This document shows, one piece after another, positions 1-9,250 of a stretch of DNA of 31,779 bases. Position numbers and translations under genes: made by a program. Position 1 is the first letter of the stretch, and every line of letters begins with the position of its first letter. This stretch comes from Branchiostoma floridae (Eukaryota; Chordata; Leptocardii; Amphioxiformes; Branchiostomatidae), in NCBI RefSeq assembly GCF_000003815.2, contig NC_049995.1, positions 11,592,094-11,623,872 on the forward strand. The letters are read 5' to 3'. The notes beneath the pieces were generated by a model. That model saw only the letters and a program-made list of their open reading frames with translations, did not search any database and had not been told where the DNA came from.

Positions 1-2
1 CC

Positions 3-89
3 AGCAAAAGTGCCAATAAAGGCCACAGAGAGCCTGCTATGGAGGCTAACAATTTGAACGTCTCGGTTAGACAGCATCTTGAGAAATAA
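3..89 (+). CDS. Possible C-terminal end of an upstream gene (partial)
   Basis: Frame 3 is open from the window edge to a TAA at 87-89 and would encode 28 residues ending SVRQHLEK. The other two forward frames stop at once or within 20 codons. The stop is followed by about 340 bp of AT-rich sequence with AATAAA hexamers at 243 and 424, which fits a last exon plus 3' UTR. No domain is visible in so short a stretch and I do not recognise the protein. The open frame could be chance. Confidence 0.27.
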   Translation, partial: SKSANKGHREPAMEANNLNVSVRQHLEK

Positions 90-423
90 GGATTGTGTAT
101 GTTTCCTTTAAGATTTATGTGTCAATAGTGACACTGCTAGAAACATTTAAGCATTTCCTTGGCGCTCTTACGTTTACTGTTAACACCCCCGTTGTGCTTT
201 TCTTGCTTCTCTCTTGAGTGCAATATATGATAGTGTTTGTGGAATAAAGTTTCATATCATAGTTGATAGATGTATACACTTGCCAAGTGGGGGTGTCAGC
301 AGGTAATGTAAGAGCAGCGCTATGTGTTACAAGGAGTATGCCCTTCCCACAAATGTATACACCCCCTGAAAATTCTGCACCAGTACTGCATTAGACAAGT
401 GTGTTGTACCTTGTACCTGAATT

Positions 424-429
424 AATAAA
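424..429 (+). terminator. Candidate poly(A) signal AATAAA
   Basis: An AATAAA hexamer lies in an ATTAATAAAAAATTC context. A second hexamer lies at 243-248. Either could end the transcript whose possible last exon is at 3-89. From 430 to 670 I see only AT-rich sequence without coding signal. Confidence 0.3.
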
Positions 430-670
430 AAATTCTAAGTCTACATTGCCTTGTGATGCGTTTTTAATCCTATATTATATATAGATGATATTTTAGTGAC
501 AAAAAAGCTTTGACAAGCCACGAACCAATTAGTAAAGAACGTCTTAGAATTAAGACTTCTATCAATGAATTGGTCTACTTATGTATAATATAATGTACAT
601 GATTAATTCCCAGTATTTTATAGTCAGAAATAGCCTCAATACCAAAACCCCCAAAGGAGCCCATCGCTTT

Positions 671-797
671 ATTCTCCAAGCAGAGGTTGGGTCGCTGGGA
701 TAGTAGACTCGGACCAGGCTTTTTACTAGCTTGCTCTCTTCAGGCGTAAACATTCTGGCTACTACTATCCCTGCAAGCCAACCTCTGATTGGAGAAT
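671..797. mobile_element. Foldback (MITE-like) element, 127 bp
   Basis: The left arm starts ATTCTCCAAGCAGAGGTTGG (671-690) and the right arm, read in reverse complement from 797, starts ATTCTCCAATCAGAGGTTGG. The match continues through GGGATAGTAG, so each arm is about 36 bp, with a loop of roughly 55 bp between. No target-site duplication is clear. It could be a MITE or, if transcribed, a hairpin RNA. The 83-aa open frame through it on the minus strand is a by-product. Confidence 0.6.
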
Positions 798-1440
798 ACT
801 TCTCATTTCCCATTTGAAGTCACGAAATGGCCAGTAGAATGACTTTGACCTAGAATGAAACGCTTCATATGTGAGTTTATGTTTAAATAGCCAGGGCCTT
901 TTCGGAATAGAATGAGGCGCTTTATGAGTGAGTTAGGGCCTTTAATTTGCAAAACAGATGCTCTTAAAGGGGTGTGATAGGGGATGAATGTCCACGTTTT
1001 CAATTTCGTGGCTTTCTTCCTCTCAACGTGTGTATAACAACTGTACATCCAAAAACAATGACTCAAACAGACTACATTTACCATTATGTAAGAAAACAAT
1101 AAATCCAGCAATGATGCTTCTACACTAGTCAAACACATGACTCCAACAACACCAGTACTAAGAATTGATAAAACACCAGTGCTTAGAAATCTTCAGCACT
1201 GGAAATGAGTGCTGATGCCTTTCCAGTAGATCATAGTGAGTAGTACTTGATGTATAAAAAAACTCAAACCAAGACACCAAAGTTGTCTTATTCAATTATG
1301 ATTGTAATTAGATGTATCTGTAATGTATAAGTCATATAAATGACTCTTGACAAATAATAAAAGGTTCAAGAAGCTCGAAGTTGTGTTATTACTCTGTGAC
1401 ACTGGAGGGTAACCTCCAGTAACAGAGCATTGTAATCACT
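798..1440. other. Non-coding stretch with a short perfect hairpin
   Basis: No supported gene. Two imperfect copies of a TAGAATGA..CGCT..GTGAGTT sequence lie near 851 and 908. A poly(A)-signal-like AATAAA is at 1356-1361. A perfect 8-bp stem, ACTGGAGG / CCTCCAGT around GTAA, lies near 1401-1420 and is flanked by TCTGT / ACAGA. Confidence 0.4.
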
Positions 1441-1539
1441 TTGTGCGTTGGCTGTTCGCACCTATATCTCTATGTTCCGTATGCCGCAATCGCATGTGGA
1501 TTGGCATGTCGTCTGTACTCGGTTAGGAAATGATGCACG

Positions 1540-1930
1540 TTGTTTTTTTTTCGCCGTAGCTGTTTTTATTATGGATGTAATAATTTCAGTTTTCACCCCT
1601 ACGCCGTCCGGTATAGTGGTTCAGGTCTTCCTTATGATTGTGCCTTAAGTGTTGTAGTTATTTGATACCGTCAAGCAGATGTTGGCCTCGTCGGAATATG
1701 CCATCTCGTTCTGGCTTTGCGTTTCCAATATTGAGGTTGGTTTGACATAACATACTGTTAACATTTTGCGCGGTTGATAGTCATATGCATGTTATGGTTA
1801 AAACGTGTTTGATCTTTGGGAGCCTTTTTTTCGCGGTAGCTATTTTCATTATCGATGTAATAATTTGAGATGTCACCCCTATTTCCCTGGTATTGTAGAC
1901 CAGCTGGCTTATAGACGCTGGGGTCTGGCA
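1540..1930 (+). repeat. Two copies of a ~60-bp T-rich segment, 280 bp apart
   Basis: A segment with TCGCCGTAGCTGTTTTTATT at 1551 recurs as TCGCGGTAGCTATTTTCATT at 1831. Both continue through GATGTAATAATTT and CACCCCTA. Neighbouring motifs (ACCTATATCTCTA near 1462, ACCTATATCTTTA near 2017) suggest a longer, decayed tandem duplication. Short open frames here (up to 102 aa) show no codon bias or domain. Confidence 0.5.
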
Positions 1931-3366
1931 ATTACTTATCTCGAAGCAGATATGGGTTATTACATGCTTGAAAAAAGCATGTACTGTTTCTGGTAGGGAT
2001 CTTTGTGATTCCGGACCTATATCTTTAGAACCTCTGGATGGATTGCGATTTCCTTTGCTATGGGGATAGAGTGTGTGACCTATTGTGCTATTAAGTAGAT
2101 TAGAAGTATGCTGTTGTTTTGTGGTTCGTTTTTAAAAAAATATTTACACCCCTTTTTTTGGCAGGAGTAAAGTGGTCCTATGGTTGACCTGGAAAATGAG
2201 GTCAGTTTGTTTAGGCTGGATGCAGCACACCCGCCCCAGCTGAGTGCAATTAGTGTTTAGTTTCAGTGTCCTGCAGTCATTATGGTACCTTCTACACCTC
2301 CTAGCATCTTCTTCAAAAGTGTTACATTCATCAGGTTGTATGCAATGTACATCTGCAAAAGTGAATGTTACCTCCATGAAAAATGGAGGTCCTGTTTGGT
2401 TTTTGATGTTTTGGGGTATACATGTATATCAGTTTGTTGCAGTTTTATGGTTGTTTGAAAAATATATTAGAGTAACTGTGACCATCCCTGTCACTTCTGT
2501 ATGGAATGAACCATCATATACACATAGGGATATGTGCCAGGTGCAGGTGTAACAATAGGAAATAAAAATGAAATGGTGAGGTCACTAAGAAGGTGTAGTT
2601 TTAGATCTCACCGTTTACCATAGGTACATTATATAAGAACAGTGATGGAATAATTTTGCCAAACGTCAAACCATATCACCCCACGACACACCATACGCAC
2701 CATCACAAAACAAAATATTTCAAGCAGGTTTGAGTTTTCAGACTCTTGTTTCCACAGCTGTGGTTGACCTATTTTTTAACGTGGTGTACGTCTCAAGTAC
2801 CCATTGTGAGGCGCTGTTGTTGTTTCATTTGTGTCGTTCGATTGAGACGCTGACTTAGCTCTGTTTTAAATTTGGCAGTGATAGGTATCGTAGGTTTTTT
2901 GTATTAGCTGATGTGATGTGTCTTGTATGCGATTCACCACTATATAGGTGGGGTGGCCATGCTCTTAATCTGCCGGGTAGGAACGTGTCTTTTGTGACCG
3001 GAACACCGAAAGTAGAGGGAAATAGCAGGGACAGAAGAAGTATGATCTTGGAGGGAAATTATATTTTACACCAGGGATTGAAGGGTAGTTTTCATGAATG
3101 GAAATTATATATTTCGCATATACACAGAATTAAGCCATTGTCGGTGGGAACTCAAACTTTAGGAAATTATTTGTGTACCTTATATTTGTAGGACTTGGAG
3201 GAGCGTGTGCGTTGTATACGACATAGGTTTGTGTTTTTTGTATTTGAAAGTGGAGATATAATTTATGTATATGGTACACATACCATTGTCTTTAAAAATT
3301 ATTGTAAACAACTTTATTGTGTCAATTTGTGTGTGGTTGCGATAGATACAGCCCTTTTTAATGATT
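1931..3366. other. Non-coding, no feature recognised
   Basis: T/G-rich sequence with only short open frames of 60-100 codons on either strand. None has a domain, a signal peptide or a coherent composition. I see no RNA gene or strong repeat here. Confidence 0.4.
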
Positions 3367-3387
3367 TGGGTGGCCCTGAAAAGGGCC
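3367..3387 (-). terminator. Histone-type mRNA 3' stem-loop with ACCCA tail
   Basis: On the minus strand the sequence reads GGCCCTTTTCAGGGCC (3387 to 3372) and then ACCCA (3371 to 3367). This matches the replication-dependent histone 3' end consensus GGYYYUHHUHARRRCC plus ACCCA at every position: 6-bp stem, UUUC loop, canonical 3' flank. The 5' flank is GAAACCC rather than the usual A-rich run. A purine-rich ATTAAAAAGGG lies 3 nt beyond ACCCA, where a U7-binding downstream element would sit. The stem begins 18 nt after the stop codon of the minus-strand 265-aa gene. The family rule (SLBP-bound, cleaved, non-polyadenylated ends) is established for histones. Its use here is inferred. Confidence 0.75.
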
Positions 3388-3405
3388 GGGTTTCATGGAG
3401 ACTAC

Positions 3406-4203
3406 TCAGCTCGCATCCTCGTTGTTGTTGTTGTTGAAGAGACGCCGTTGAACTTCCAGAAGGATGAGGTCAATCGTGGCTGCTATGGGGTCCTGCGGTG
3501 GTTCATAGTTCTCGATGTGGCTGGCTATTTCACGGCGAACGTCGTCCTGTTGGAGTATCTTCACAGCCATCCCTTCCTCAGACAGCTTTTCTAATAGGTC
3601 GTGCACGGCAGGCCGTACCTCCCGCCACAAGATGGCGGATGCTTCGATGCGCTGCTGGTCTCGCACGGCTTGCTCCTTGCAATTGGTGACATCTCGCCGA
3701 ATACGCCTCCTGTATTCACCCTCCGTTTCATCCGGTCGCCTCGTACGTCGGATGTTTCTCAGACCGTCGGGAAGTATACCCGGCATGGCCACGGAGCGGC
3801 ACCGCTGGTAAGCCGGGCTGTGTTCCCTCCACAGCCGCTCGGCTTCCTTGTAGGTCGCCTCGAGCGAACCGTACCCACCTTCTGCTTTTCTTTTCTGCAC
3901 GTTGTCTCGGAAAACCGCCCCCCACTCCTCCGTTGACTCGTAGGCAAACACCAGCTTGGTGCAGCGGACCCGCACGCTTTTGGTGACGCATCGGTGATAG
4001 ACTTCGTCCGTTACCGGGACCCGAGGCCTTTCGTGGTCCGGCAGACAACTCAGCTGGTCATCGAGCATCCCCTTATAAAAGTTACTCTTTGACCGCTGGA
4101 CAAGGATTTGCACGTAATCTTGCAAGGAGTCTTCTTTCCTCCTTGGAGGAAAAAGGCTGCTTACACCGGACTTGCCTTTCTTGTTGATCATCGCAGTACC
4201 CAT
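3406..4203 (-). CDS. Intronless 265-aa protein of unknown function, histone-style gene structure
   Basis: I do not recognise the protein. It is the longest unbroken frame outside the zinc-finger and LRR genes and is clearly richer in GC than its AT-rich flanks, which supports real coding. It starts MGTAMINKKGKSG; the alternative Met is residue 5. The protein is charged and mostly helical, with no signal peptide or membrane segment. An Arg-rich patch lies at about 148-170 (RNIRRTRR, YRRRIRR). Helix- or coiled-coil-prone stretches lie at about 173-230 and 238-256. An Asn run (NNNNN, residues 257-261) comes from AAC repeats just before the C-terminus. It has no histone fold that I can see. The gene is unusual because the frame has no intron, CCAAT and TATA-like boxes lie within 100 bp of the start, and a histone 3' stem-loop lies 18 nt past the stop. 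It may be a cell-cycle-regulated nuclear protein, or a gene that captured a histone terminator. Both are inference. Confidence 0.65.
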   Translation of the reverse strand: MGTAMINKKGKSGVSSLFPPRRKEDSLQDYVQILVQRSKSNFYKGMLDDQLSCLPDHERPRVPVTDEVYHRCVTKSVRVRCTKLVFAYESTEEWGAVFRDNVQKRKAEGGYGSLEATYKEAERLWREHSPAYQRCRSVAMPGILPDGLRNIRRTRRPDETEGEYRRRIRRDVTNCKEQAVRDQQRIEASAILWREVRPAVHDLLEKLSEEGMAVKILQQDDVRREIASHIENYEPPQDPIAATIDLILLEVQRRLFNNNNNEDAS

Positions 4204-4251
4204 GTCGATTCTGGTGAATTCTAATGGTGTGAGATAGACTGACCCATCTAA

Positions 4252-4296
4252 TTTAAATACATTGACTCATGAATATTCAAAAAAATGTTAGCCAAT
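4252..4296 (-). promoter_or_regulatory. Candidate core promoter (TATA-like and CCAAT) of the 265-aa gene
   Basis: On the minus strand a TATTTAAA box lies at 4259-4252, about 50 nt upstream of the ATG at 4203. An ATTGG (CCAAT on the plus strand, 4292-4296) lies about 35 bp further upstream. The spacing would give a leader of roughly 20-30 nt. Alternative splice acceptors (ATTAG, ACCAG) also lie between 4203 and 4235, so an upstream exon cannot be excluded. Confidence 0.4.
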
Positions 4297-4364
4297 TAGA
4301 AACAAGATGTGGCAGTCAATATGTGTGTCTACCACGTCCGCATACCGTACCATGATGCTTTACA

Positions 4365-4435
4365 CTTCTTTTCTTCATACAAAGAAGAGTCAGAGTCAGA
4401 CAACATACGCCTGCGTTATCTTCGAGGCAAAGAAT
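4365..4435 (+). repeat. Outlying diverged copy of the 75-bp repeat
   Basis: This segment (TTCTTCATAC, GAGTCAGAGTCAGACAAC, GCGTTATCTTCGAGGCAAAG) has the same order of motifs as the tandem array at 5095-6180. It lies about 650 bp from the array, separated by unrelated sequence. The short open frames on both strands here follow from the repeat. Confidence 0.5.
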
Positions 4436-5094
4436 CTGTGTGATTGTCTGTACACTTGGATTACGCCGAATAAGTCTGATAAATTTGTTTCCTACACAAT
4501 ACTCACTGTCGACTATTTTTGAAAATTCTACCATACGTAGAAACTTAACCATATGATATAAGTACAGGAACTATCATTGCCTTGTGTAAATAATCAGGAA
4601 AAATTCCAACCATAATCACGTTATTGTCTGCTGTAGGAACCTAATACTAAAATTTAGGGTCACATAACGTGTTGCATCTGTAGAAAAATACGACACTATT
4701 TCCGTATGTAAAATAAATGTTTTCTTTCTTGAACAACAACAACAGTGCCTTCTTTGTCTATGTGTGAACCACTAGCATGCTGTGTGGTAGTAGTAGACTG
4801 GTTTATTCAACAAGTACGACAAATTCAAAGCGGTCTTGCGGCCTGAAGGGCTAAATTGCACTGCTTGACTGTCTTTTTGTACATTATTTTACACAAACAT
4901 GATTATTGGATAGACAAATGCGAAGTATACAACTTATTACAATTTCAAATGCAAACCATTAATACGTAACACCGTCGTTAAAAGTAGATTAGAACTATTT
5001 ACACCACAACTGTGTGCGTGTTGTAACCAAGAAATAAGTGTTATTACAGTTCAGTTCTAGTATGAACTTACCGTAGTTTCGGGGCAAACGCAAA
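4436..5094. other. Non-coding spacer between the outlying repeat and its array
   Basis: AT-rich sequence with an AACAACAACAACA run near 4733 and no open frame of note. No RNA gene or inverted repeat was seen. Confidence 0.35.
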
Positions 5095-6180
5095 GGATAT
5101 ATAGAATCTGGCGACTAACAAGTGCATTATCTTTTAGGCTACGAAAACTTCTTCATACACAAAGAATAGTTTGAGTCAGGCGACAAATAGGTGCGTTATC
5201 TATTAGACAAAGAAAAACTTCTTTTCTTTAAACACAAAAGATAGAGTCAGGCGACTAACAGGTGCGTTATCTATTTATAAATTTGAAAGAAAACTACAAA
5301 CATGTATTTTCGGCATACACAAAGGATAGTCAGACAACCTACGTGTGTGTTATCTACTTGTATTAGTCTTCATACACAAATGGTAGTTAGCGGCAGGCGA
5401 CTTACAGGTGCGTTATCTATTAGACAAAGAAAATTTATTTTCTTTATACACAAAGGATAGTTAGAGTCAGGCGGCTAACAGTGCTTTGTCTATTGGGCAA
5501 AGAAAACTTCTCTTTTTTATACACAAAGGATAGTTAGAGACAGACAACTAACAACTGCATTATCTATTAGGCTAAGAAAACTTCTTTTCTTCATACACAA
5601 AGGATAGTTATAGTCAGGAGACTAACAGGTGCGTTATCCATAAGACAAAGAAAACTTCATACACAAAGGATAGTTAGAGTCAAGTGACTAACAGGGTCTA
5701 TTACTGTATTAGACAAAGAAAACTTCTTTTCTTTATACACAAAGGATAGTTAGCGTCAGACAACTCACAGGTGCGTTATCTATTAATATTAGGCAAAGAA
5801 AACTCGTTTTCTTTATACACAAAGGATAGTTAGCGTCAGCTGACTAACAGGTGCTTTATCTATTAGACAAAGAAAATTTCTTTTCTTCATACACAAAGGA
5901 TAGTTAGAGTCAGGCGGCTAACTGTGCTTTGTCTTTTGGGCAAAGAAAACTTCTCTTCTTTATACACAAAGGATAGTTAGAGTCAGGCGGCTAACAGAGC
6001 TTTATCTGTTGGGCAAAGAAAACTTCTCTTCTTCATACACAAAGGATAGTTAGAGTTAGCCGACTAACAGATGCGTTTGCTTATCTATCATTATATCTTT
6101 TCTTCATACACAAAGGATAGTTCGAGTCAGACAATCTACATTTGTGTTATCTATTAGATTTAAGAAAACTTCTTTTCTAA
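5095..6180 (+). repeat. Tandem array, ~75-bp unit, about 14 diverged copies
   Basis: The unit runs GACAAAGAAAACTTCTTTTC, TTTATACACAAAGGATAGTT, AGAGTCAGGCGACTAACAGG, TGCGTTATCTATTA. The marker ACACAAAGGATAG recurs at spacings of about 60-85 bp. Copies differ by substitutions and small indels, so no long frame runs through. The order of motifs (AAAGAAA-CTT-TTTTCTTT, then ACTAACA, then GCGTTAT) loosely recalls the satellite at 19970-21925, but I cannot show common descent by eye. Confidence 0.8.
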
Positions 6181-6449
6181 AACTTCTCTTCAACGAAGCT
6201 TTATTGAAGAATGTCTTGCTGGACAGTACAGGGAATCAGATGACACTATGTTTACACAGGGCTGACTACAGATAGTCCCACTTTTCTTACGCATTTGCGA
6301 CTAACAGGTCCAGTTGTTTAGACCGCGTCGAAGACTGTCGAATTATAGCTAATAGAACAACACAACAACACAAATGTAACCCCTAAACTGTAATGGATAT
6401 GCAACAAAATAAGTGCTGTACAACATATCAAAACATGGCAGAAAAATAT
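6181..6449. other. Non-coding, no feature recognised
   Basis: Unique-looking AT-rich sequence between the tandem array and the foldback element, with no open frame or structure of note. Confidence 0.3.
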
Positions 6450-6561
6450 AGCCTGGTATCCAGCCGTATTATAGCTCCCAAATCTTTTCTGCCCTAGCTC
6501 TCTGCACTTGCGGATAGGGCAGAAGAGATTCGGGAGCTATAATATGGCTGGATATCTGGCT
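6450..6561. mobile_element. Foldback element with 47-bp arms (112-nt hairpin)
   Basis: Arm 6450-6496 and arm 6515-6561 are inverted repeats with 42 of 47 positions matching, around an 18-nt loop. In RNA from the plus strand three of the five mismatches would be G-U wobbles. The arms carry AGCCTGGTATCCAGCC at the outer end and GCTCCCAAA inside. The same layout (AGCCTG..CAGCC, then GCTCCCAAA) is seen in the foldback at 23730-23841. It is most simply a MITE; a structured RNA precursor is possible. A poly-A run follows directly at 6562. Confidence 0.7.
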
Positions 6562-7548
6562 AAAAAAAAAAAGCTATCATCAACTGGCTTTAGTGAACTC
6601 CTCATCAAATTATAGGTTATGAATATGTCAGTCAAATACCTAGCAAACTTCACAAACTAACCCGTAGAGCTATCTAACATTCAACCTATGATAACTAGAA
6701 CCACTTCGTTAACTAAACAAAATAAGCTTTAAAACTATTCAACCTTTAACCTGTAATAAAACTATTTAACCTATAACACATACCCTATATCAAAATGATC
6801 TACAAAACGAGTTTAGGAATCAACAAACTCTAAACTTTTTTTTCTTTTCAACTGAACATTCTCGCTGGATCTCTCATCTTTTAGCTGACTCAGAGAAAGA
6901 ACCATTACATCATATTTGTGGCGTACTATTCCTGTCATTTCAAACGTTTCTGTAGATTATTTATGCAAACAAACAAAATAATATAAATGCAAATAAAACT
7001 TAAAATAAGAACTATACAAGTTAGTTAAACTAAAGGGAAATTAATGAAAGTTGATATCAACTGCTGTCTATTAATGAACACTTCAGAAACATATTGATTA
7101 TTAATTCAGACAAATGTACCCAGTAAACCAACAAAAGTAAACATATATAAAGTTACAATATGAGGAATCAACAAGCTATAGAACTTCTCTAAACTAACTC
7201 TCTCCTCTTACTGTTCAAGAATAAAGATGTAGATAATGTTGTGTGCACTGTTAACGTTTTGCTTCAAAGGTGCAACTTGTTTTGGTTTGCATTCATACTG
7301 CAATGGATAAAGATACAGTTAAGATGTAACATACTTGTCACTTAGGAGATGCATATACCAAAAATGCAGAAAGGAAAAAAAAAATACTTCTTTAACTTCG
7401 TCTTGGCATCACATGATGGTTTTCTGGTTAACTGCCTACACTGGTAAAAAAAAAGTCTCGTGCACAAATTATTCTGCTTGCTCCTCTAACATCAATACAG
7501 TTATCACATTGTGCACCAGAAGACCTCATGGAAAAAAAATTGTTGTGC
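6562..7548. other. AT-rich non-coding stretch downstream of the zinc-finger gene
   Basis: Very AT-rich, with short imperfect repeats of AACTATT(C/T)AACCT(A/T)TAAC near 6730-6780. The 92-aa frame at 7335-7613 overlaps the 3' end of the decayed zinc fingers and shows no domain. This may include the 3' UTR of the minus-strand gene, but no poly(A) signal stands out. Confidence 0.35.
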
Positions 7549-7811
7549 TTAACAGTATGCAAAAGGAGTCGCTACATTTGGGTGGGTTTTCATCATGTGA
7601 GTCTTCAGATTAATCAACGTACTAAATTGCCTGCTACACTCCCCACACGTGTAGGGTTTCTCACCCGATAGTCTGCATGTGTCTCTTCAGGTCACACCAC
7701 ATACCAAACTGCTTGCTGCAATCTTCACACTTGAAAGGTATTTTTCTCCTACATGAGTCCGCACTGTGTCTCTGCAGAACAACCTGCTGACAGAACTGCC
7801 TCCTAAAACTT
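7549..7811 (-). pseudogene. Three decayed C2H2 fingers beyond the premature stop
   Basis: Reading the minus strand past the stop of the zinc-finger gene recovers three more finger units. Finger 9 (about 7745-7811) has lost both zinc-binding Cys and carries TAG stops, but keeps the RQF core in a shifted frame. Finger 10 (about 7672-7735) reads FKCEDCSKQFGMWCDLKRHM in another frame, and a small deletion removes its last His. Finger 11 (about 7575-7660) is complete (KPYTCGECSRQF, LKTHMMKTH) in the next frame and ends at a TAA at 7549-7551. Stops and at least two frameshifts separate them, so the C-terminus of an 11-finger ancestor was lost. Confidence 0.75.
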
Positions 7812-8642
7812 CTAAGACCTGTAGGGTTTCTCACCTGTGTGAGTCCGTATGTGAGTCTTCAGAGTACTCGGCTGACTAAACTGCCTGCTGCACTCCTCAC
7901 ACCTGTAGGGTTTCTCACCTGTGTGAGTCCGCATGTGAGTCTTCAGAGTACTCAGCTGACTAAACTGCCTGATACACTCCTCACACCTGTAAGGTTTCTC
8001 CCCTGTGTGAGTTTGCATGTGTCTCTTTAGAGCACCCAGCTGACTGAACTGCCTGCTACACTCCTCACACCTGTAAGGTTTCTCACCAGTGTGAGTTCGC
8101 ATGTGAGTCTTCAGATTACCCAGCACGCTAAACTGCCTGCTACACTCTTCACACCTGTAAGGCTTTTCACCTGAGTGAGTACGCATGTGAGTCTTAACAT
8201 CACCTGGTTGACTGAACTGCTTGCTGCACTCCTCACACCTGTAAGGTTTCTCCCCTGTGTGAGTCCGCATGTGAGTCTTCAGACGAACCAGCTGACTGAA
8301 CTGCCTGCTGCACTCCTCACACTGGTAAGGTTTCTCCCCTGTGTGAGCCTGCATGTGACTCTTCAGACCACTCATTTGACTGAATTTCCTGCTGCACTCC
8401 TCACACCTGTAGGGTTTCTCCCCTGTGTGAGTCCGCATGTGTGTCTTCAGATTACCCAGCTGACTGAACTGCCTGCTGCACTCCTCACACCTGAACACCC
8501 TCACACCCTTGCCTCGCCAGCTGGACTCTTCCCCAGACTCCTCACATCTTCCTCCTTGCCAGGTGAGAACACTGTTGGCAGAACCCCCTGCTGCTCCTCT
8601 CCTGACGTCATCCACACCTTGTACGCTGTCTGTCGTCGCCAT
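7812..8642 (-). CDS. C2H2 zinc-finger protein, eight tandem fingers
   Basis: A likely nuclear DNA-binding protein of 276 aa if it starts at MATTDSVQ (ATG at 8642, good context GACATGG). The frame stays open up to 8777, but that extra N-terminus looks like untranslated or intron sequence. A candidate splice acceptor (ATACAG) lies at 8666-8671. Residues 1-50 form an acidic, Gly/Ser-rich lead. Eight 28-residue fingers then follow with the pattern CEEC-X12-H-X3-H and TGEKPY linkers (one is SGEKP). Fingers are almost identical outside the base-reading helix. Helix positions -1,2,3,6 read QGNT, QSGS, QVRT, QGDT, VGNT, QGAR, QSTT, QSTT. The last residues are KPYRS and then TAG, where the first Cys of a ninth finger has become Ser. 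No KRAB, BTB or SCAN domain is present. Target and role are unknown. The near-identity of units points to recent expansion or gene conversion. Confidence 0.85.
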   Translation of the reverse strand: MATTDSVQGVDDVRRGAAGGSANSVLTWQGGRCEESGEESSWRGKGVRVFRCEECSRQFSQLGNLKTHMRTHTGEKPYRCEECSRKFSQMSGLKSHMQAHTGEKPYQCEECSRQFSQLVRLKTHMRTHTGEKPYRCEECSKQFSQPGDVKTHMRTHSGEKPYRCEECSRQFSVLGNLKTHMRTHTGEKPYRCEECSRQFSQLGALKRHMQTHTGEKPYRCEECIRQFSQLSTLKTHMRTHTGEKPYRCEECSRQFSQPSTLKTHIRTHTGEKPYRS

Positions 8643-9250
8643 GTCAACAATATCTGGATCAATGTCTGTATCAATGAAGCAAACGAATTTCAAAACATGG
8701 GGTAATATGTGAAGTAAAGAGGTAGCATAGTATAATTTGTGTAGATAAATGCATGTCGGTAGTTTTCGATGACACATGTGGCCAATGTAATCAAGAGTTT
8801 GGTCATATTAAAGGCTTTCTTGGAAACAGAAAATAACCATCATTGGAAGCAAAATGTAAACAAAACATCTATTCAAATTCAAATGAAAGTATGTAAAATT
8901 GCTAATTTTAGTCTTACTTTGAAAACATATATCATATCTATCATAACACTTTGTTTATTTTCAAATACTTTACGGTTAGCCAATAGAAACGCATAGAAAC
9001 GGGAAAGAATACCATAGCAACCGACTGCCATGTTAATTGAAAAGTATTTCCCGCGATATAAATATATACAATTACAGTAATTGGACAATGGACAGATAAA
9101 GAACAAAGTTTGTGTATGTGGTTTCTCATCCTATGAGGCAGCTTCGAGAGCAACCCTGTAACAGTTAGTGGACTGTCCCGTAGTTTCACCCTCCCCGTCT
9201 AGATGCATGGCGGGATGGAATCCAGATGTGGAAAATTTGGCGGGAAGTTC
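8643..9250 (-). promoter_or_regulatory. Upstream region of the zinc-finger gene, possible promoter elements
   Basis: The sequence holds a CCAAT at 8990-8994, an AT-rich TATAAATATA at 9057-9066 and an E2F-type TTTGGCGGGAA at 9236-9246. CCAAT and TATA lie 350-420 bp upstream of the proposed ATG, so a 5' leader intron ending at about 8666 would be needed to use them. The elements are short and orientation is uncertain. From 9251 to 9508 nothing else is recognised. Confidence 0.25.

Noticed and set aside
3501-3936. Plus-strand frames of 98 and 111 aa and a 106-aa alternative minus frame inside the 265-aa gene
   Set aside because: Overlapping shadows of a GC-rich gene, with no independent start, terminator or domain.
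8175-8705. 176-aa plus-strand frame opposite the zinc fingers
   Set aside because: It is the antisense shadow of the tandem zinc-finger codons.
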